From Glandiceps talaboti (taxonomy: Eukaryota > Hemichordata > Enteropneusta > Spengelidae): DNA of 64,000 nucleotides. Location: contig NC_135549.1 in assembly GCF_964340395.1 (NCBI RefSeq), positions 30,290,832-30,354,831 of the forward strand, read 5' to 3'. Made by a program: the position numbers and the translations under genes. Under the pieces are notes generated by a model. The model was not told the origin of the DNA, made no database searches, and saw only the letters and a program-made list of their open reading frames with translations. This document shows, one piece after another, positions 23,063 through 33,500 of this stretch. Positions within the stretch are counted from its first letter, which is position 1. Every line of letters begins with the position of its first letter.

Positions 23063-23423
23063 TAATAATAATGTTGGGTTCTTATATAGCGCTTTCCCAC
23101 ACCGTGCTCAAAGCGCTTTACAATTATTACCCCTGGCTCGGATCAGAACGGCACAACGGCCCTTTAGTCTTCCTCAACTCCCCGGGGAGCATACAATCCA
23201 TTGCAGCCATTTCAGCGCATAGGATTAAAGCAACCTACATCCTACCAGATACCTTTATTCCCCAATTATACAGCTTGGTTGACTAAGGCACAGTCGTGGT
23301 TCAAATCTTGCCCAAGGACTTTAGCCACTCAGAAACAAACAGCAGGCAGCGACAGGGCTCGAACCTACAACCTGTAGATTCCAAGCCGGTCACGCTAACC
23401 ATTCACCCATCATGACTCCACAT
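23063..23423 (-). mobile_element. tRNA-derived SINE, minus orientation
   Basis: On the minus strand the head carries a box A-like TGGTTAGCGTG (23401-23391) and, 26 bases on, a box B-like GGTTCGAGCCC (23365-23355), the split RNA polymerase III promoter of tRNA-derived SINEs. The tail ends AAAGCGCTATATAAGAACCC and an (ATT)n run. Direct repeats AAGGTAA at 23056-23062 and 23424-23430 fit a target-site duplication. The tail shares GCGCTATATAA with the 3' ends of the LINEs at 21.2 and 49.4 kb. It sits in the intron of the two-exon gene around it. Confidence 0.75.
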
Positions 23424-24009
23424 AAGGTAAATATAATTACCTTGAATTCGTAAATTTGGAGGTATATAGTTTCCAATTTGCTGTTCCAAAAGTAACTATA
23501 TGTTAAATGACTCTCGGAATTGTTAAATGAGCTGTGATTTTATGTAGTTTCAGCCAAGCAGGAATATCTCACAATCAGATGTTTGAAACCCAATCCGAAT
23601 GAATGAACTAGCTCCGAGACAAGGAGACATTGAGACAAGGGTTACCTGGAAACTGCTATGCATGATTTCTACTTTCAAGGCCACAATATCACGGCGATTT
23701 CAAAATTTAGACAACGCTACAAGATAAAGATGTAGCAGCCGTCTTCCTTTTAAAGACAACGACGTCACCAACGATTAAGATGAATATTTGTAAATATATT
23801 ACTCAGTATGGAAGTGATACGTGTAACAAGAGAGAGTCAAGAATGAATGAAACCTCCCATAACTCTCAATGCAATAATTGTGTGTAGTGTATCTACTATA
23901 ATCAAGCAAGTTTTGATATTCCGATATTCACAAAGTGTGCAACGTCAGTTTTGAAAGAACGTAAGCATTACAAACAAGAACAAGACAGAACTATCAACAA
24001 TTAAATAGG

Positions 24010-24102
24010 TAGTCTAGTTCCCGACCACGTATTTCGATAAACATTAAAAGTAATCTGTATACATTCAATGTTAATCGAAATACGTGTTCGGGAACTAGAC
24101 TA
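24010..24102. repeat. Foldback repeat with 36-base arms
   Basis: Arms 24010-24045 and 24067-24102 are inverted copies with two mismatches; the left arm begins TAGTCTAGTTCCCGACCACG. The loop is about 21 bases. It lies in the intron just downstream of exon 1 at 24143-24314. Confidence 0.85.
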
Positions 24103-24142
24103 TCAAGAAGCTTAAGGTGAAAACTTAAAAGCAGTTACTGAC

Positions 24143-24314
24143 CATTTGTAGGAAGCACCTTCGCTTTATACCACATCTTCCTCCACTTCACCTTCACGAT
24201 GTCACCTTGTTTAACATTACGAGGACGAATGTACCTTTGCTGGGAAACAGAGGTGATCTTGCCTTTGTCCCTGGCTGGTTCTAACCAAGCTACTTCGACG
24301 CGATTACACGGCAT
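24143..24314 (-). CDS. Candidate host gene, exon 1: SH3/Tudor-like N-terminus
   Basis: ATG at 24314 opens 57 codons: MPCNRVEVAWLEPARDKGKI, TSVSQQRYIRPRNVKQGDIV and KVKWRKMWYKAKVLPTN, ending at a donor AAATG|GTCAGT (intron from 24142). The stretch VKxGDIVKVKWRKxWYKAKVL has the alternating hydrophobic pattern of small beta-barrel folds (Tudor, PWWP or SH3-like) that often head chromatin or BEN-domain proteins. It joins in phase to the exon ending at 22573. Codon use and splice consensus are good and no lesion is seen, so this is the most gene-like host sequence in the window. The region between 24315 and 24575 would be a shared promoter with the plus-strand exon at 24576. Confidence 0.6.
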
Positions 24315-24559
24315 TTTGGAACGAGTAGAACTCTGGAGAACTGGATGGATACTAATATGGTAGATACGGTCGATGTTGTCGCTTCGAAAAGACGAGTCGG
24401 AGTGAAGTGGATACCTCCCCTGTCTATGGTTAGATCTACCGACTTTTATGCAGTGTGTATAATGTCGGCACTATATTGTTGAAAGTGAATACAATATAAA
24501 AGCCTCAGAATTTGTAACGTTTGTAGCTACAGTGGTAGTGTGAAAGTTTGGGAAATGCG

Positions 24560-24567
24560 TGACGTCA
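24560..24567. promoter_or_regulatory. Palindromic CRE (TGACGTCA)
   Basis: A perfect cAMP-response element palindrome 9 bases before ATG 24576 and 246 bases from the divergent ATG 24314. Sites of this kind cluster near transcription starts. Its function is inferred from position only. Confidence 0.5.
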
Positions 24568-24575
24568 CGGCAAAT

Positions 24576-24654
24576 ATGAATACCAGTTGGATTCTTTTGT
24601 CTGTCATATATTTTACGAAGTGTTACGGCGGTAAAACCAAAGGACGATCAAAGG
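24576..24654 (+). CDS. Candidate first coding exon of a secreted protein
   Basis: ATG at 24576 gives MNTSWILLSVIYFTKCYGGK then TKGRSK, and the exon ends at a donor (TCAAAGG|GTAACG). A polar start, a run of 9-10 hydrophobic residues and a small-residue site near CYG|GK make a plausible signal peptide followed by a basic mature start. An upstream in-frame ATG at 24555 would add MRDVTAN; the nearer ATG suits a signal peptide better. It is divergent from the exon at 24143-24314 with about 260 bp between start codons. No second exon could be identified downstream, so the product is unknown. Confidence 0.4.
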
Positions 24655-27600
24655 GTAACGATGGATAGGCAGTTAAAATCATTGAGCTGGTTGGTAGAAA
24701 ATATAAATTTGAAAATAGCAACTTCATAAAGTTATTAAAATAGCAGTTGCTTTCAACGATAGTCGGCAGGAATTTCGTATCAGCTCTGTAAACAATCTAG
24801 TATTTACAATGACATACAAAAGACAGTCCCATACCAGCTATACCTGTGATTATTTCAGACACAGTACGGCCATAGTACATGTTATTAGTACACGAATGAA
24901 ACTCTACGAAACAAAAGTGATGTCTTTCCTATAGAAACGTTCGACTTTGTTTGAATTTTGGACATTGGAAAGAAATAATAAGTGTATACGATGATCGCCA
25001 TGTCTCCCGTGAGGGTGAATGAGTTATTGTAAAATGAAAGACAATGACTGGTGTTATATTTTGTTAACATCTCTGATATGAAATAAAAGTATAACTAATT
25101 AAAGACCACGGCAGTGCATTTCCCATACGTGTGGATAGGTATGATACGACAGGTGTGAAAATAAAATTATGCCATCACAAATTTAGTTTGCCGCGAACTT
25201 GAAGCAGGCAAATCAATGGATTATTTACAACTATTAAAACACACACCGTTTCACTTCGTTCACGGACACAAATTTTGACACTTAAATTACGTCGTGATAA
25301 AACCAGTAGGACGAGATGTCACTACAATGAAAAAATGGCTAATTTCCGACTTATGAATTCTAGTCGAAATGAAAATAACCAAAAACGTTCGTACCCATCG
25401 AACTTTGTTGATCGGGTGATAAAGGGCTTGCGCGTGCTCTCCATGTGGGCGAGTCCGCTGTTCAGGATGGGTCCGTGACAAAATCTCAAACGTCGAGCGC
25501 TCCATCTTTACCTCTACATGTACTCCAAAATCTATTGATTTCAAATTCGCCGTATCTATGATTTGATGCCCGCCTCCCCTATATAAACGTCGAAGGCCCC
25601 TTGTGGTCATTTTGCCAAACAATAGGGAAGTGGTAACAACCTAGCGATAGCTCCTGCTAAACTACAGTTTTGCACGTGTTCCGACCATTGACATCTACCG
25701 TAATGTGACCAAGTCATTATGACGTATGTAATTAATGCATTCGTTTTCTATAAGAATGGAAATCTGAGGTACATTTCTCGAAATTACTTTCGGTCAGACG
25801 TCAGAACAGCTACGCCGACTGTGCCGTTGATAACGCTACGCAGCTGTCAATCAACATGTACACACAAACAAAATAATGTAGTCTTGCTGCTAGACTTCGG
25901 GCTTTCTTTCGATACTATAAGCGAACGAAGTTCGCAGTGAGGGCTTGCCCTTTGATGTTCCATCCTCGATAGCGATGTTCGGTTGTGTGTCGTATTAATT
26001 GTATCGGAAGAACATCCGAGGTCTAGCAGATAGACTAACACTAATGATGCTTACATTTATCTCCAAAATAAACACTTAAGCTGAAAATCACTATAGTGTG
26101 CCATATACATGTACATGATTACAAAAAGTAAATTTGTCATTGACGTCAATTCTAGCCGTCTTCTTTGCTTGAAACCAAGTTATGAGCACATCGAGTACAG
26201 ATATTCTCTGTGTCTTGCACAATGACCAATCCCAGGGCGGAAAACGCCTCGACCGCCTCTCTCTGATCTTCGATGACGATAATTGGCATCCTACTCATCC
26301 TGCAAGTTCAGACCGACTGTTCTAAACTTTGACTGCACAGTTTACAACATGTTATGACGTTGTACCATCATTTCACATCCACTGGATTTTGCATTTCCAT
26401 ACACAACCAACCCTCGGTGTACGCGATCCATTGCTATGAAGTATTGATTAGATAGAACTTCTGTCAGTGTCACGTCTGTAGCCTGTAGCCTGGCGTTGAC
26501 TATCATACAATTTCAATGATATTCTCTATGGCCAATAAAGTAGGACAGTTGCCATACGGTTATCCATTTATGAGCATTGTTCTAATTTACAACACAATAT
26601 TTGTAAAATACAAACAACCTCAAAGATATAAAATACGAGTTTATATTGTCTCGATTTTGTATTATACAGTAATTGTTAGTATCGCATTTCTTTTGAAAAT
26701 GGTTTCAATTCTCAATACAATAACGAGATTCGCATTGTTTGAATATGTGATAATAAAATGTTCACAGTGTAGCAAAAACTTCAACTTAGTAAAGGAGCCT
26801 GAATTTCGGTATGGTATTGGGTATTTTTACTCGTGATCGCCTGTATGGTCTTTCTTCAACTGTAAAATTTAACAAATCAGATGATCATGAAATACTAAAT
26901 TGTTGTCTGAGGTATTTCAATTTATTAGGGCTCACCGTATTCTTTTTTTTCTGTTTTTCATTATCCGGCCGACCCAAAGTTTCGTGGCGTGTCGGTCGGA
27001 GTTGGTACAAGTAAGTCGACTTCCGTAGCACTCTCTCGCTACCGTACCGCTGTAACAGCTGCTAAACAAGACAATAGTATAACATTGCAATGATTCGATA
27101 GAACATCATTTTCCTCCTCGGACCGTAATCTTAGTTACGGAGTTCGGAATATAACCCATTTGAGTTACATTTTCATGGTGTTGGTGAGAGCATGGAAGTA
27201 TAACGCACTATGACAGTCAAAACCATTCCATTGAAAGTGTCACTAAAAATAGACGTTGCATGCCGTCCACAGCGTCCCCAAGTATGGCTACGTACCTCGA
27301 TATCAAATAATAAGTTGCTCTCCCTCTATCCCTTCCCATTACTTTCGTAGTTTCGGAGTCTCAGCAGATATTTTTTTGTTTGATAACTGTCCCCACACTG
27401 ACACGAAGTGGTTTAGGCATTTTCAAAATAAAATAAAGAAGAAGAGGAATAAACGCGATCACTGAAACCCTACTGTGATGATGCAGTTGTATCGCCTCAA
27501 AATTGTTGTTTTTTGAAAGAATAAAAGAATAATAATAGTAATAAAAAAATCTGAACTGAAGGGCACTATTGCGCAGCACGTCTTGTTACCTGTGTACGTG

Positions 27601-27723
27601 TGTGACCACCACACACGTAGGGAACGGAACTGAACCCCAGTACTTCATATTGATTGGGAGTACGGTAACATTTGCCGGTTTCAGATACCCATTACACGAT
27701 ACCTCGTACCTCCTCCATGCAAC
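24655..27723. other. Intergenic or intronic stretch without supported genes
   Basis: Several short frames exist (for example 25287-25622 on the minus strand, after a TATATAGG motif at about 25580) but none shows a domain, a repeat or a convincing exon structure. A small hairpin of CCGACC and GGTCGG type is near 26968-26999. Nothing else supported. Confidence 0.35.
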
Positions 27724-27871
27724 AATCAAACGCTCATAAATAAATGCAAAATGATTGTTCAACGAATTGTAGGGTACAAAGCCAAATCATACCTGACAAA
27801 ACAAATTCTCTTTGGAAATAGAAAACCCGACATTATAACTTCACGTATATGGTATTTTCATAATGAAAATA

Positions 27872-29099
27872 CAGTGGGCCCTCGCTAACTCGCGCCTCGG
27901 TAAGTCGCGGATTCGGCTAAGTCGCGGGTGTCACCTTGGATCCCATTTTTCTTTAGTTTTCCTATTGTTTTCGGAACTCCTCTTTGTGTATTTTTTTAAA
28001 CAAATGGCACGCCTGCCAATTTCAAACTCGTTGGTGTTTCGATGAAGAGGTGTCGCGGTTTGACTTTGATGTTAGCAATCGCCTTCTATTTATTCGGACT
28101 GCCTAACAAGTTCATTACGCACTTCTCGGCTAGTCAACAAACATGTCGACCATTTTCGTCTGGCTGGTGTACGGTGCATTGATCGTGTTAGATTCGAGTC
28201 GCAGGATTCGTCAGTCGAATTCGAACATCGTCCACAAAACAAATTAATAACTAAAGCTTGTCTCGCATTAATATATTGTTTGATTTGATTGATTTAGAAG
28301 TCACCTAAAAACGTTTTGTTTCTTCAAAATTTTAAGGAAAAACGTCATTTATATAACGAAATTTCGGGCTACGAATAACTGAATACGTTCATCACTTGCG
28401 TCTCTATGTTTATCTACCGACATCATGCATCACGCCACGTGTTGCCGAACCTTGCGATTTCTCAACTCAACCCCATCATTTAGGAATGTTACTGTACTGA
28501 GAAACATAAAAAAAGTAGTTGTTGTTTTAGAATATATAAAACAAATCCCGTTATTCGATGATATAAAAGTCAAAACTGCACTTCCGCAACCCGGAAATTC
28601 AACAGCATTTCTTGGCCCTACCATGGCCGCCAGGCGTGAGCTTGTAAGTTGTACTGTTAGTTTGTCGACCGTGCAAAAAACAAAAAAGAAAGTCTAGCCG
28701 CGATTGATGCTTTGAGAGTCACACAATTGTACGATAATCTTCCTCAAAGATTTACTGTTAACCCAGGACTGTTACAATATTACGTCCATGCGTCCATCAC
28801 AATAAATTTCGAATACATACCGTCATGTTCGTGAAAAGATTTACTGAATATTGAAACTTTGATTTCGTGCGTATCATATTGTTTTTTTTATGAATATCGC
28901 CCATGAGCTTGCACTCATAAAAACATGTACAGTACTAGTTTCATCAGCACATTACTGAAGAATGAAGAAAAGCTGACGTGTGACGTGTGTTAATGTGTGG
29001 TTATGAATATATAATGAGCACCTCGCTAAGTCGCGGCCCTCGCTAAGTCGCGGGTTTCTTGATGGACCCGGACACCCGCGAGTTAGCGAGGGTCTACTG
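27872..29099. mobile_element. Tigger/pogo-like non-autonomous element with TA target duplication
   Basis: The ends are inverted: CAGTGGGCCCTCGCTAACTC at the left and, reading inward from the right, CAGTAGACCCTCGCTAACTC. CAGT(N)nACCCTCG-type tips are typical of Tigger/pogo elements, as is the TA at each flank (27870-27871 and 29100-29101). Further GGTAAGTCGCGG-type subterminal repeats occur at both ends. A duplicate of the flanking DNA at 29308-29645 has the uninterrupted site, which fixes the borders exactly. Inside, ATG 28623 reads MAARREL and meets GTAAGT, perhaps a relic first exon of the parent transposase; otherwise it is non-coding. Confidence 0.85.
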
Positions 29100-29172
29100 T
29101 ATCACATTCCCAACTACAAAACCTATTTAGAAGTTAAACCCCAATTTATAACCTTATGTTGAAATGAACGAT

Positions 29173-29240
29173 CTTCTATCTTCGATCTTCGCTTTAGAGA
29201 TTACCCTATCAAATCTCTAAAACGAAGATCGAAGATGGAA
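29173..29240. repeat. Short hairpin repeat
   Basis: Arms 29173-29202 and 29211-29240 (CTTCTATCTTCGATCTTCGC and its inverted copy) match at 28 of 30 bases around an 8-base loop. In the duplicate at about 29530-29590 the right arm is present but the left arm is not. Confidence 0.7.
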
Positions 29241-29307
29241 GACATCTATACTCACTGAAATTTTCTATACATACAAAATCTAATAGCCCTCAATTTTATC
29301 ACTTAAC

Positions 29308-29645
29308 GCGAGCTCATAAATAAATGCATAATGATTGTTCAACGAATTTTTAGGGTAGAAAGCCAAATCATACCAGACAAAACAAATTCTCTTTGGAAAT
29401 AGAAAACCCGACATTATGCTTCATGATTATTTTATTTTCATAACGAAAATATCACATTCCCAACTACAAAACCTATTTAGAAGTTAAATTCCAATTTATA
29501 ACCTTATGTATGTTCATTCAAAACCGAATACTGAAGAGGGATCGAAAATGATCAAATCAAATCTCTAAAACGAAGATCGAAGACATCTATACTCACTGAA
29601 ATTTTCTATATATACACAATCTAATAAAATCTCTAAATTTACGTC
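29308..29645. repeat. Duplicate of the Tigger-flanking segment, empty site retained
   Basis: 29310-29455 matches 27724-27871 (CTCATAAATAAATGC through ATAATGAAAAT), and the sequence continues directly into ATCACATTCCCAACTACAAA, which in the first copy begins only at 29101, after the element. The two segments are therefore paralogous, one with and one without the insertion. Confidence 0.85.
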
Positions 29646-29835
29646 TGCCCTCCGAGTTGGAAGCACCTACCCATTTTTAATCAAACAATTGGACTCATTA
29701 TTAGGGATTTTTAGTCAAAATCAGACCCATAAATTGGCGGGTTTTTTTTATCACTTCCGGGTTTTCAGGCAAAAAGTGCACCAATGTTTAGGGATTTTCC
29801 CGCGAAAAAGTGGCCAATACGGGCAGTACATATAC

Positions 29836-30002
29836 CTTTCTATGGCGGTACCCCCTCGGGAGGGGGCAGGATGTTGTGACTGGCACAGTATCTTCGGTCG
29901 CTTCTTTCCGATGATGTTCGCGTATTCTACTATTTCAGGGCATGCAATAACTCGTTTGACAAGACTGTTGTAGCTAGCATCGATTAGATTTTCGAGCTCC
30001 AT
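29836..30002 (-). CDS. Candidate first exon, unrecognised protein
   Basis: ATG at 30002 gives MELENLIDASYNSLVKRVIA, CPEIVEYANIIGKKRPKILC, then QSQHPAPSRGGTAIER, ending at a donor GAAAG|GTATATG (intron from 29835). An upstream in-frame ATG at 30023 is possible. Amino-acid composition is balanced and unlike the surrounding AT-rich frames, and the start and donor coincide well. No domain is recognised and no later exon was found on the minus strand. Confidence 0.35.
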
Positions 30003-30574
30003 TTCGCAAAATGAAAACCTCAAAGATGATCAATAACGAGGAAATCTCAATATCAAACTAATAAAAAAAATCAATGTGAGATTATGTGGAGATTTGTTTG
30101 CCTGGTATTCAAACATGGTGGTTTTTATCATTGTGCTACGGGATGTCAATTTCTTTTCCCCTTGATCTCTCTTTCATTTGAGATTTCTCCCAAGATATGT
30201 TGCAATAAAAAAACCTATAAACCCCCATATGCTCATCTTGCCATTCATATTGCAACTTGGAGCAATAAAATGAAGGTCAAAGATGGGAGTCGTCTGGTGG
30301 CGCTGAGTACCCAATTGTCGAGCTAAAAATAGTCTGCATTCTGTGTTTAACGTTCTACGCCATTGAAATAGTGTAAATATCATATTTCTATTGAGCTGCT
30401 TACACAGCATTCGACACTTTTAACAACGGGTTATACGCAATTACTTTTAATTTACAACATTCAACTCCAAAGACAAATAGCAATCTGCAGCGTAAAAGAT
30501 CAGAAATCAACGTTGTGGCATCAACTATAACATTAAAAATCTTATAACGAAAACTTTAAATAACAAAGATAATT

Positions 30575-30905
30575 TCTAAAAATAGTTCCAATAGTCACTG
30601 TTCGCACAACTGAATAAAGGAGAGCAAATAAAAATATAAAGTTTATGAATGTGAACTTATCACGTGACGTACAAAATTTGCCAATGAAAAATACCCTTTC
30701 CTTCTGTTCTAGTACATACTTGCTAAACTAATTATTGGTAGATTTCTAATGCATTTAATAGCTTGAAGTCTACTATGTTCAGTTGTGCTAAATGACAGGG
30801 AATTGTTATGTAAGACCCTGTATGACGAGCTTGTTAATTGGCCCATAAAAGATAATGATCTTTAATAAAGGTTATTACATTTCAGTTGAAGATGAAATAG
30901 GACAT
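30575..30905. repeat. Dispersed repeat, copy 1 (pair with 40828-41165)
   Basis: Matches 40828-41165 over its length with many substitutions and small gaps. Shared landmarks are CACAACTGAATAAAGG, ATATAAAGTTTATGAA and TCAGTTGAAGATGAAA. The right end of both is TA/AT-rich. No inverted ends or coding capacity are seen; class unknown. Confidence 0.75.
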
Positions 30906-31770
30906 ACTCTGACATCAAGAAATCACTTTTTCTGACACAATTTTTAGCCTTCATTTCTAGTTTGCAAATTACTGATAGGACATACAATTCTTAGAAAAAC
31001 ACCCTTAAGGTGAACTGCACCTCGACTTTGAAAGTCGTCGGATCACTTTCAAATTTGTACCAGTGGTAGATTATGATGGAAGATTGATATTTTTGGGAAA
31101 AAAATTGGGAGTCAACCGTCTAGTTTTTGAAGGAGGGCGCCCTCTAGAGTTTCATTGTTCTGGTTTCGGTCAAAAAAAGCATATGTCAATAAATGAATCC
31201 CTGGCAATATAGTTTTTCGATGAATATAATTTTTTCAGGTCATTTTGCTTTCTTAATAATATGGTGCTCACATTCATGTCAAATAATAGCAATATTTGTG
31301 TTTTATTTCAAGATTAAGAATCAAAAATGAAAAACTTTTTGACATTTTGTTGAAGAAAAAAAATATTTTTCAAACTTTTTGCTATTTCCCCATTTTAACT
31401 TTTTGAAATAATTTGACGAAAGATAAACCTAATCATGGCAATCAATTACTTAGTAAATGGAAAAAAAATTGGGGTCGCGGTACAAACTTTCAGATATTTT
31501 ACATCAAAGTCGCTTGGTCACAATGCATTCCAATGTCTTCCAATTGGTATTTAAGGTATCTTGTTGTCACATGGAAACGGTAAATAGTGGTATTCGTTGA
31601 TGTAACAAATGCTCCCTCCTAATATGAAATTTGGTTGAAAAATTTAAATTGTATGTAATTATAGTTACTATGACAGAAAATAACTTGAAGCATATACCTC
31701 ACCGTACACCAAGATGGCTACCCTTATTACAATTACTGGAGGAATGGTCAAACAACCAAAACATAAAAAC
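30906..31770. other. Unannotated stretch
   Basis: No supported exon or RNA gene. A segment at about 31010-31145 (AACTGCACCTCGACTTTGAA, then GAGGGCGCCCTCTAGAG) has the look of a repeat but has no second copy in the window. Confidence 0.35.
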
Positions 31771-31949
31771 GTATGTATGTACGTATGTACATACGTTTGT
31801 ATTTATTTATTTATGTATGTGTGTGTATGTATGTATTACTCAAACAACCAAAACATAACAATGTATGTATGTATGTATGTATGTATGTATGTATGTACAT
31901 ACGTTTGTATTTATTTATGTATGTATGTATGTATGTATGTATGTATGTA

Positions 31950-31986
<37 letters not shown>

Positions 31987-32045
31987 ATGTATGTATGTGT
32001 ATGCATGTATGTATGTATGTATGTATGTATGTATGTATGTATGTA
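31771..32045. repeat. (ATGT)n microsatellite with short interruptions
   Basis: Long runs of ATGT with a (GT)n block (about 31951-31971) and two copies of an interruption TACATACGTTTGTATTTATT (31788 and 31895). It yields Met-Tyr-Val-Cys and His-Thr-Tyr-Ile frames that are artefacts. Confidence 0.95.
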
Positions 32046-32960
32046 TGCTGGGTTCGTACGAGAGTGTACCTGATTTATTTGCATCAATGGATGAATGCTT
32101 GTATCCTTCATACATAGCAATGACTGAAGCTGCAGGGATGTGTAAACTGTTGATGAATTACAAATGCATGCAAAATATATAATACTTATTTTTTTTAAAT
32201 AACATGTTGCATTATATGGACTGACAATATGTAAGGTTCATTTACTGAATTACTTACAGATACACACATTGACAACTTTGTGTTATTGTGAAGGATATTT
32301 ATTTTCATAGCATTGCATTAATGTGCCCAGTTTACCAACATTTCCTGGGAACATGATATTACAATGACAGCAGGGAATACTGGCACACTGTATCGTCAAG
32401 AATAATATGGGGATATTTCCACAAATTTCTGTATTCTCTACACCATGACAGTGAAGATTGTTCTGTAATGACACCCTATACATTTCTCTGAAGAATGAGA
32501 TTCAAAGTGTACGACTACATTATATCAATTGAATACTGTATAATATGCAGTCCTTCAATCCCGTTGCCTTATTTCAAACAACAAAGTTAACTCCATACAT
32601 ACAAAATCATTTATAAAAAGGCAGTTTTCAAATAATGAATATACTCATCACAAATCACAATGCTACACTTTTCCAGTAAAAATAACAATAGATGTATCTG
32701 CAGACATAGTCAATGCCAGAAATGTTGCACACGTATGAGCAAACGACACGGTAGACTTTTAAATGTGACTGCATTCATTCATACCTCATACATGTCTAAC
32801 GATCACATGTTAACTTTAGGGTGGTTACACATACAGACTTGGCAATAAATTTCAACATTTCATTACACGATACCCAGCAGTACTTTCAGTGCTTTAATTA
32901 CTATGTCTTCAATTGAAGACTTATTTTATTTTCCTTTACTAGTTTCACTAAAGTGCCCTC
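32046..32960. other. Unannotated stretch
   Basis: Follows the ATGT microsatellite. Short frames on both strands have no motif. Nothing supported. Confidence 0.35.
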
Positions 32961-33500
32961 ACAAGTTGTTAATAATTCTTTTGTTTCTAGTGACTCTAGG
33001 TTTACCTTGGAAATTCTCGGTCAAACCCTCTATTCCATCTCTTTTAAAAGCTAATAGTAAATGACAATATCTCAGTCCTGTAGCAGCTATTTTATGTGCC
33101 ATACTAAGTGATATTACCTTATTTTGATCCGTACACAGAACTTTTAATGTACTAACACTAACTTTTTTATCACAGAGAAATTTCTGATAACTTCTCATAG
33201 ATTTTAGTGTGGATGAGTGATTTAACACATCAGTCATTGTAACCTCTGCTGCGACTAATAACTGTTGCAATGCGATAACGTCTTCAAGGGCATTGTGAGA
33301 ATTGTAATTAGATTTGAGGAAATGATTATATAGATTAGGTTGTGAATAAGAAGGTAAATCACAATACTTTGTTCAAAAGAGAGGAAGAGTGTCACTAAAG
33401 CCTGCTATTAAGGTTGAAGGTTTTCCATCCAAATCAAATTCACTAAGGGCATGAAATACCATTATTAAAATAATTGGATTGTTTTTAACATTTTCTGTCC
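32961..33500 (-). pseudogene. PML-like DEDDh exonuclease fragment with one in-frame stop
   Basis: A single minus-strand frame runs NNPIILIMVFHALSEFDLDG, GFSDTLPLF, stop, then TKYCDLPSYSQPNLYNHFLK and SNYNSHNALEDVIALQQLLV, and on through MAHKIAATGLRYCHLLLAFK and GKPRVTRNKRII to its end near 32961. The HNALEDVxAL block is the ExoIII motif of DnaQ-like exonucleases, and the tail (IAxxGLxxxHLxxxFKRxGxxGL...F...xPRVTxxKR) matches the PML C-terminal/fish PML-like exonuclease family. The first catalytic segment (DxE) is upstream and missing. Only one internal lesion (TGA after PLF, at about 33377) is visible, so decay is slight. These genes often travel with transposons. Confidence 0.7.

Noticed and set aside
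25287-25622. 111-codon minus-strand frame downstream of a TATATAGG motif
   Set aside because: No domain, no second exon and a biased composition; TATA-like strings are frequent in this AT-rich DNA.
31773-32117. Long Met-Tyr-Val-Cys and His-Thr-Tyr-Ile frames
   Set aside because: They are translations of an (ATGT)n microsatellite open in all frames.
33375-33379. TGA in the PML-like exonuclease read as selenocysteine
   Set aside because: The position is not a catalytic Cys in the family and no SECIS-like hairpin was seen downstream; a simple nonsense mutation is more likely.
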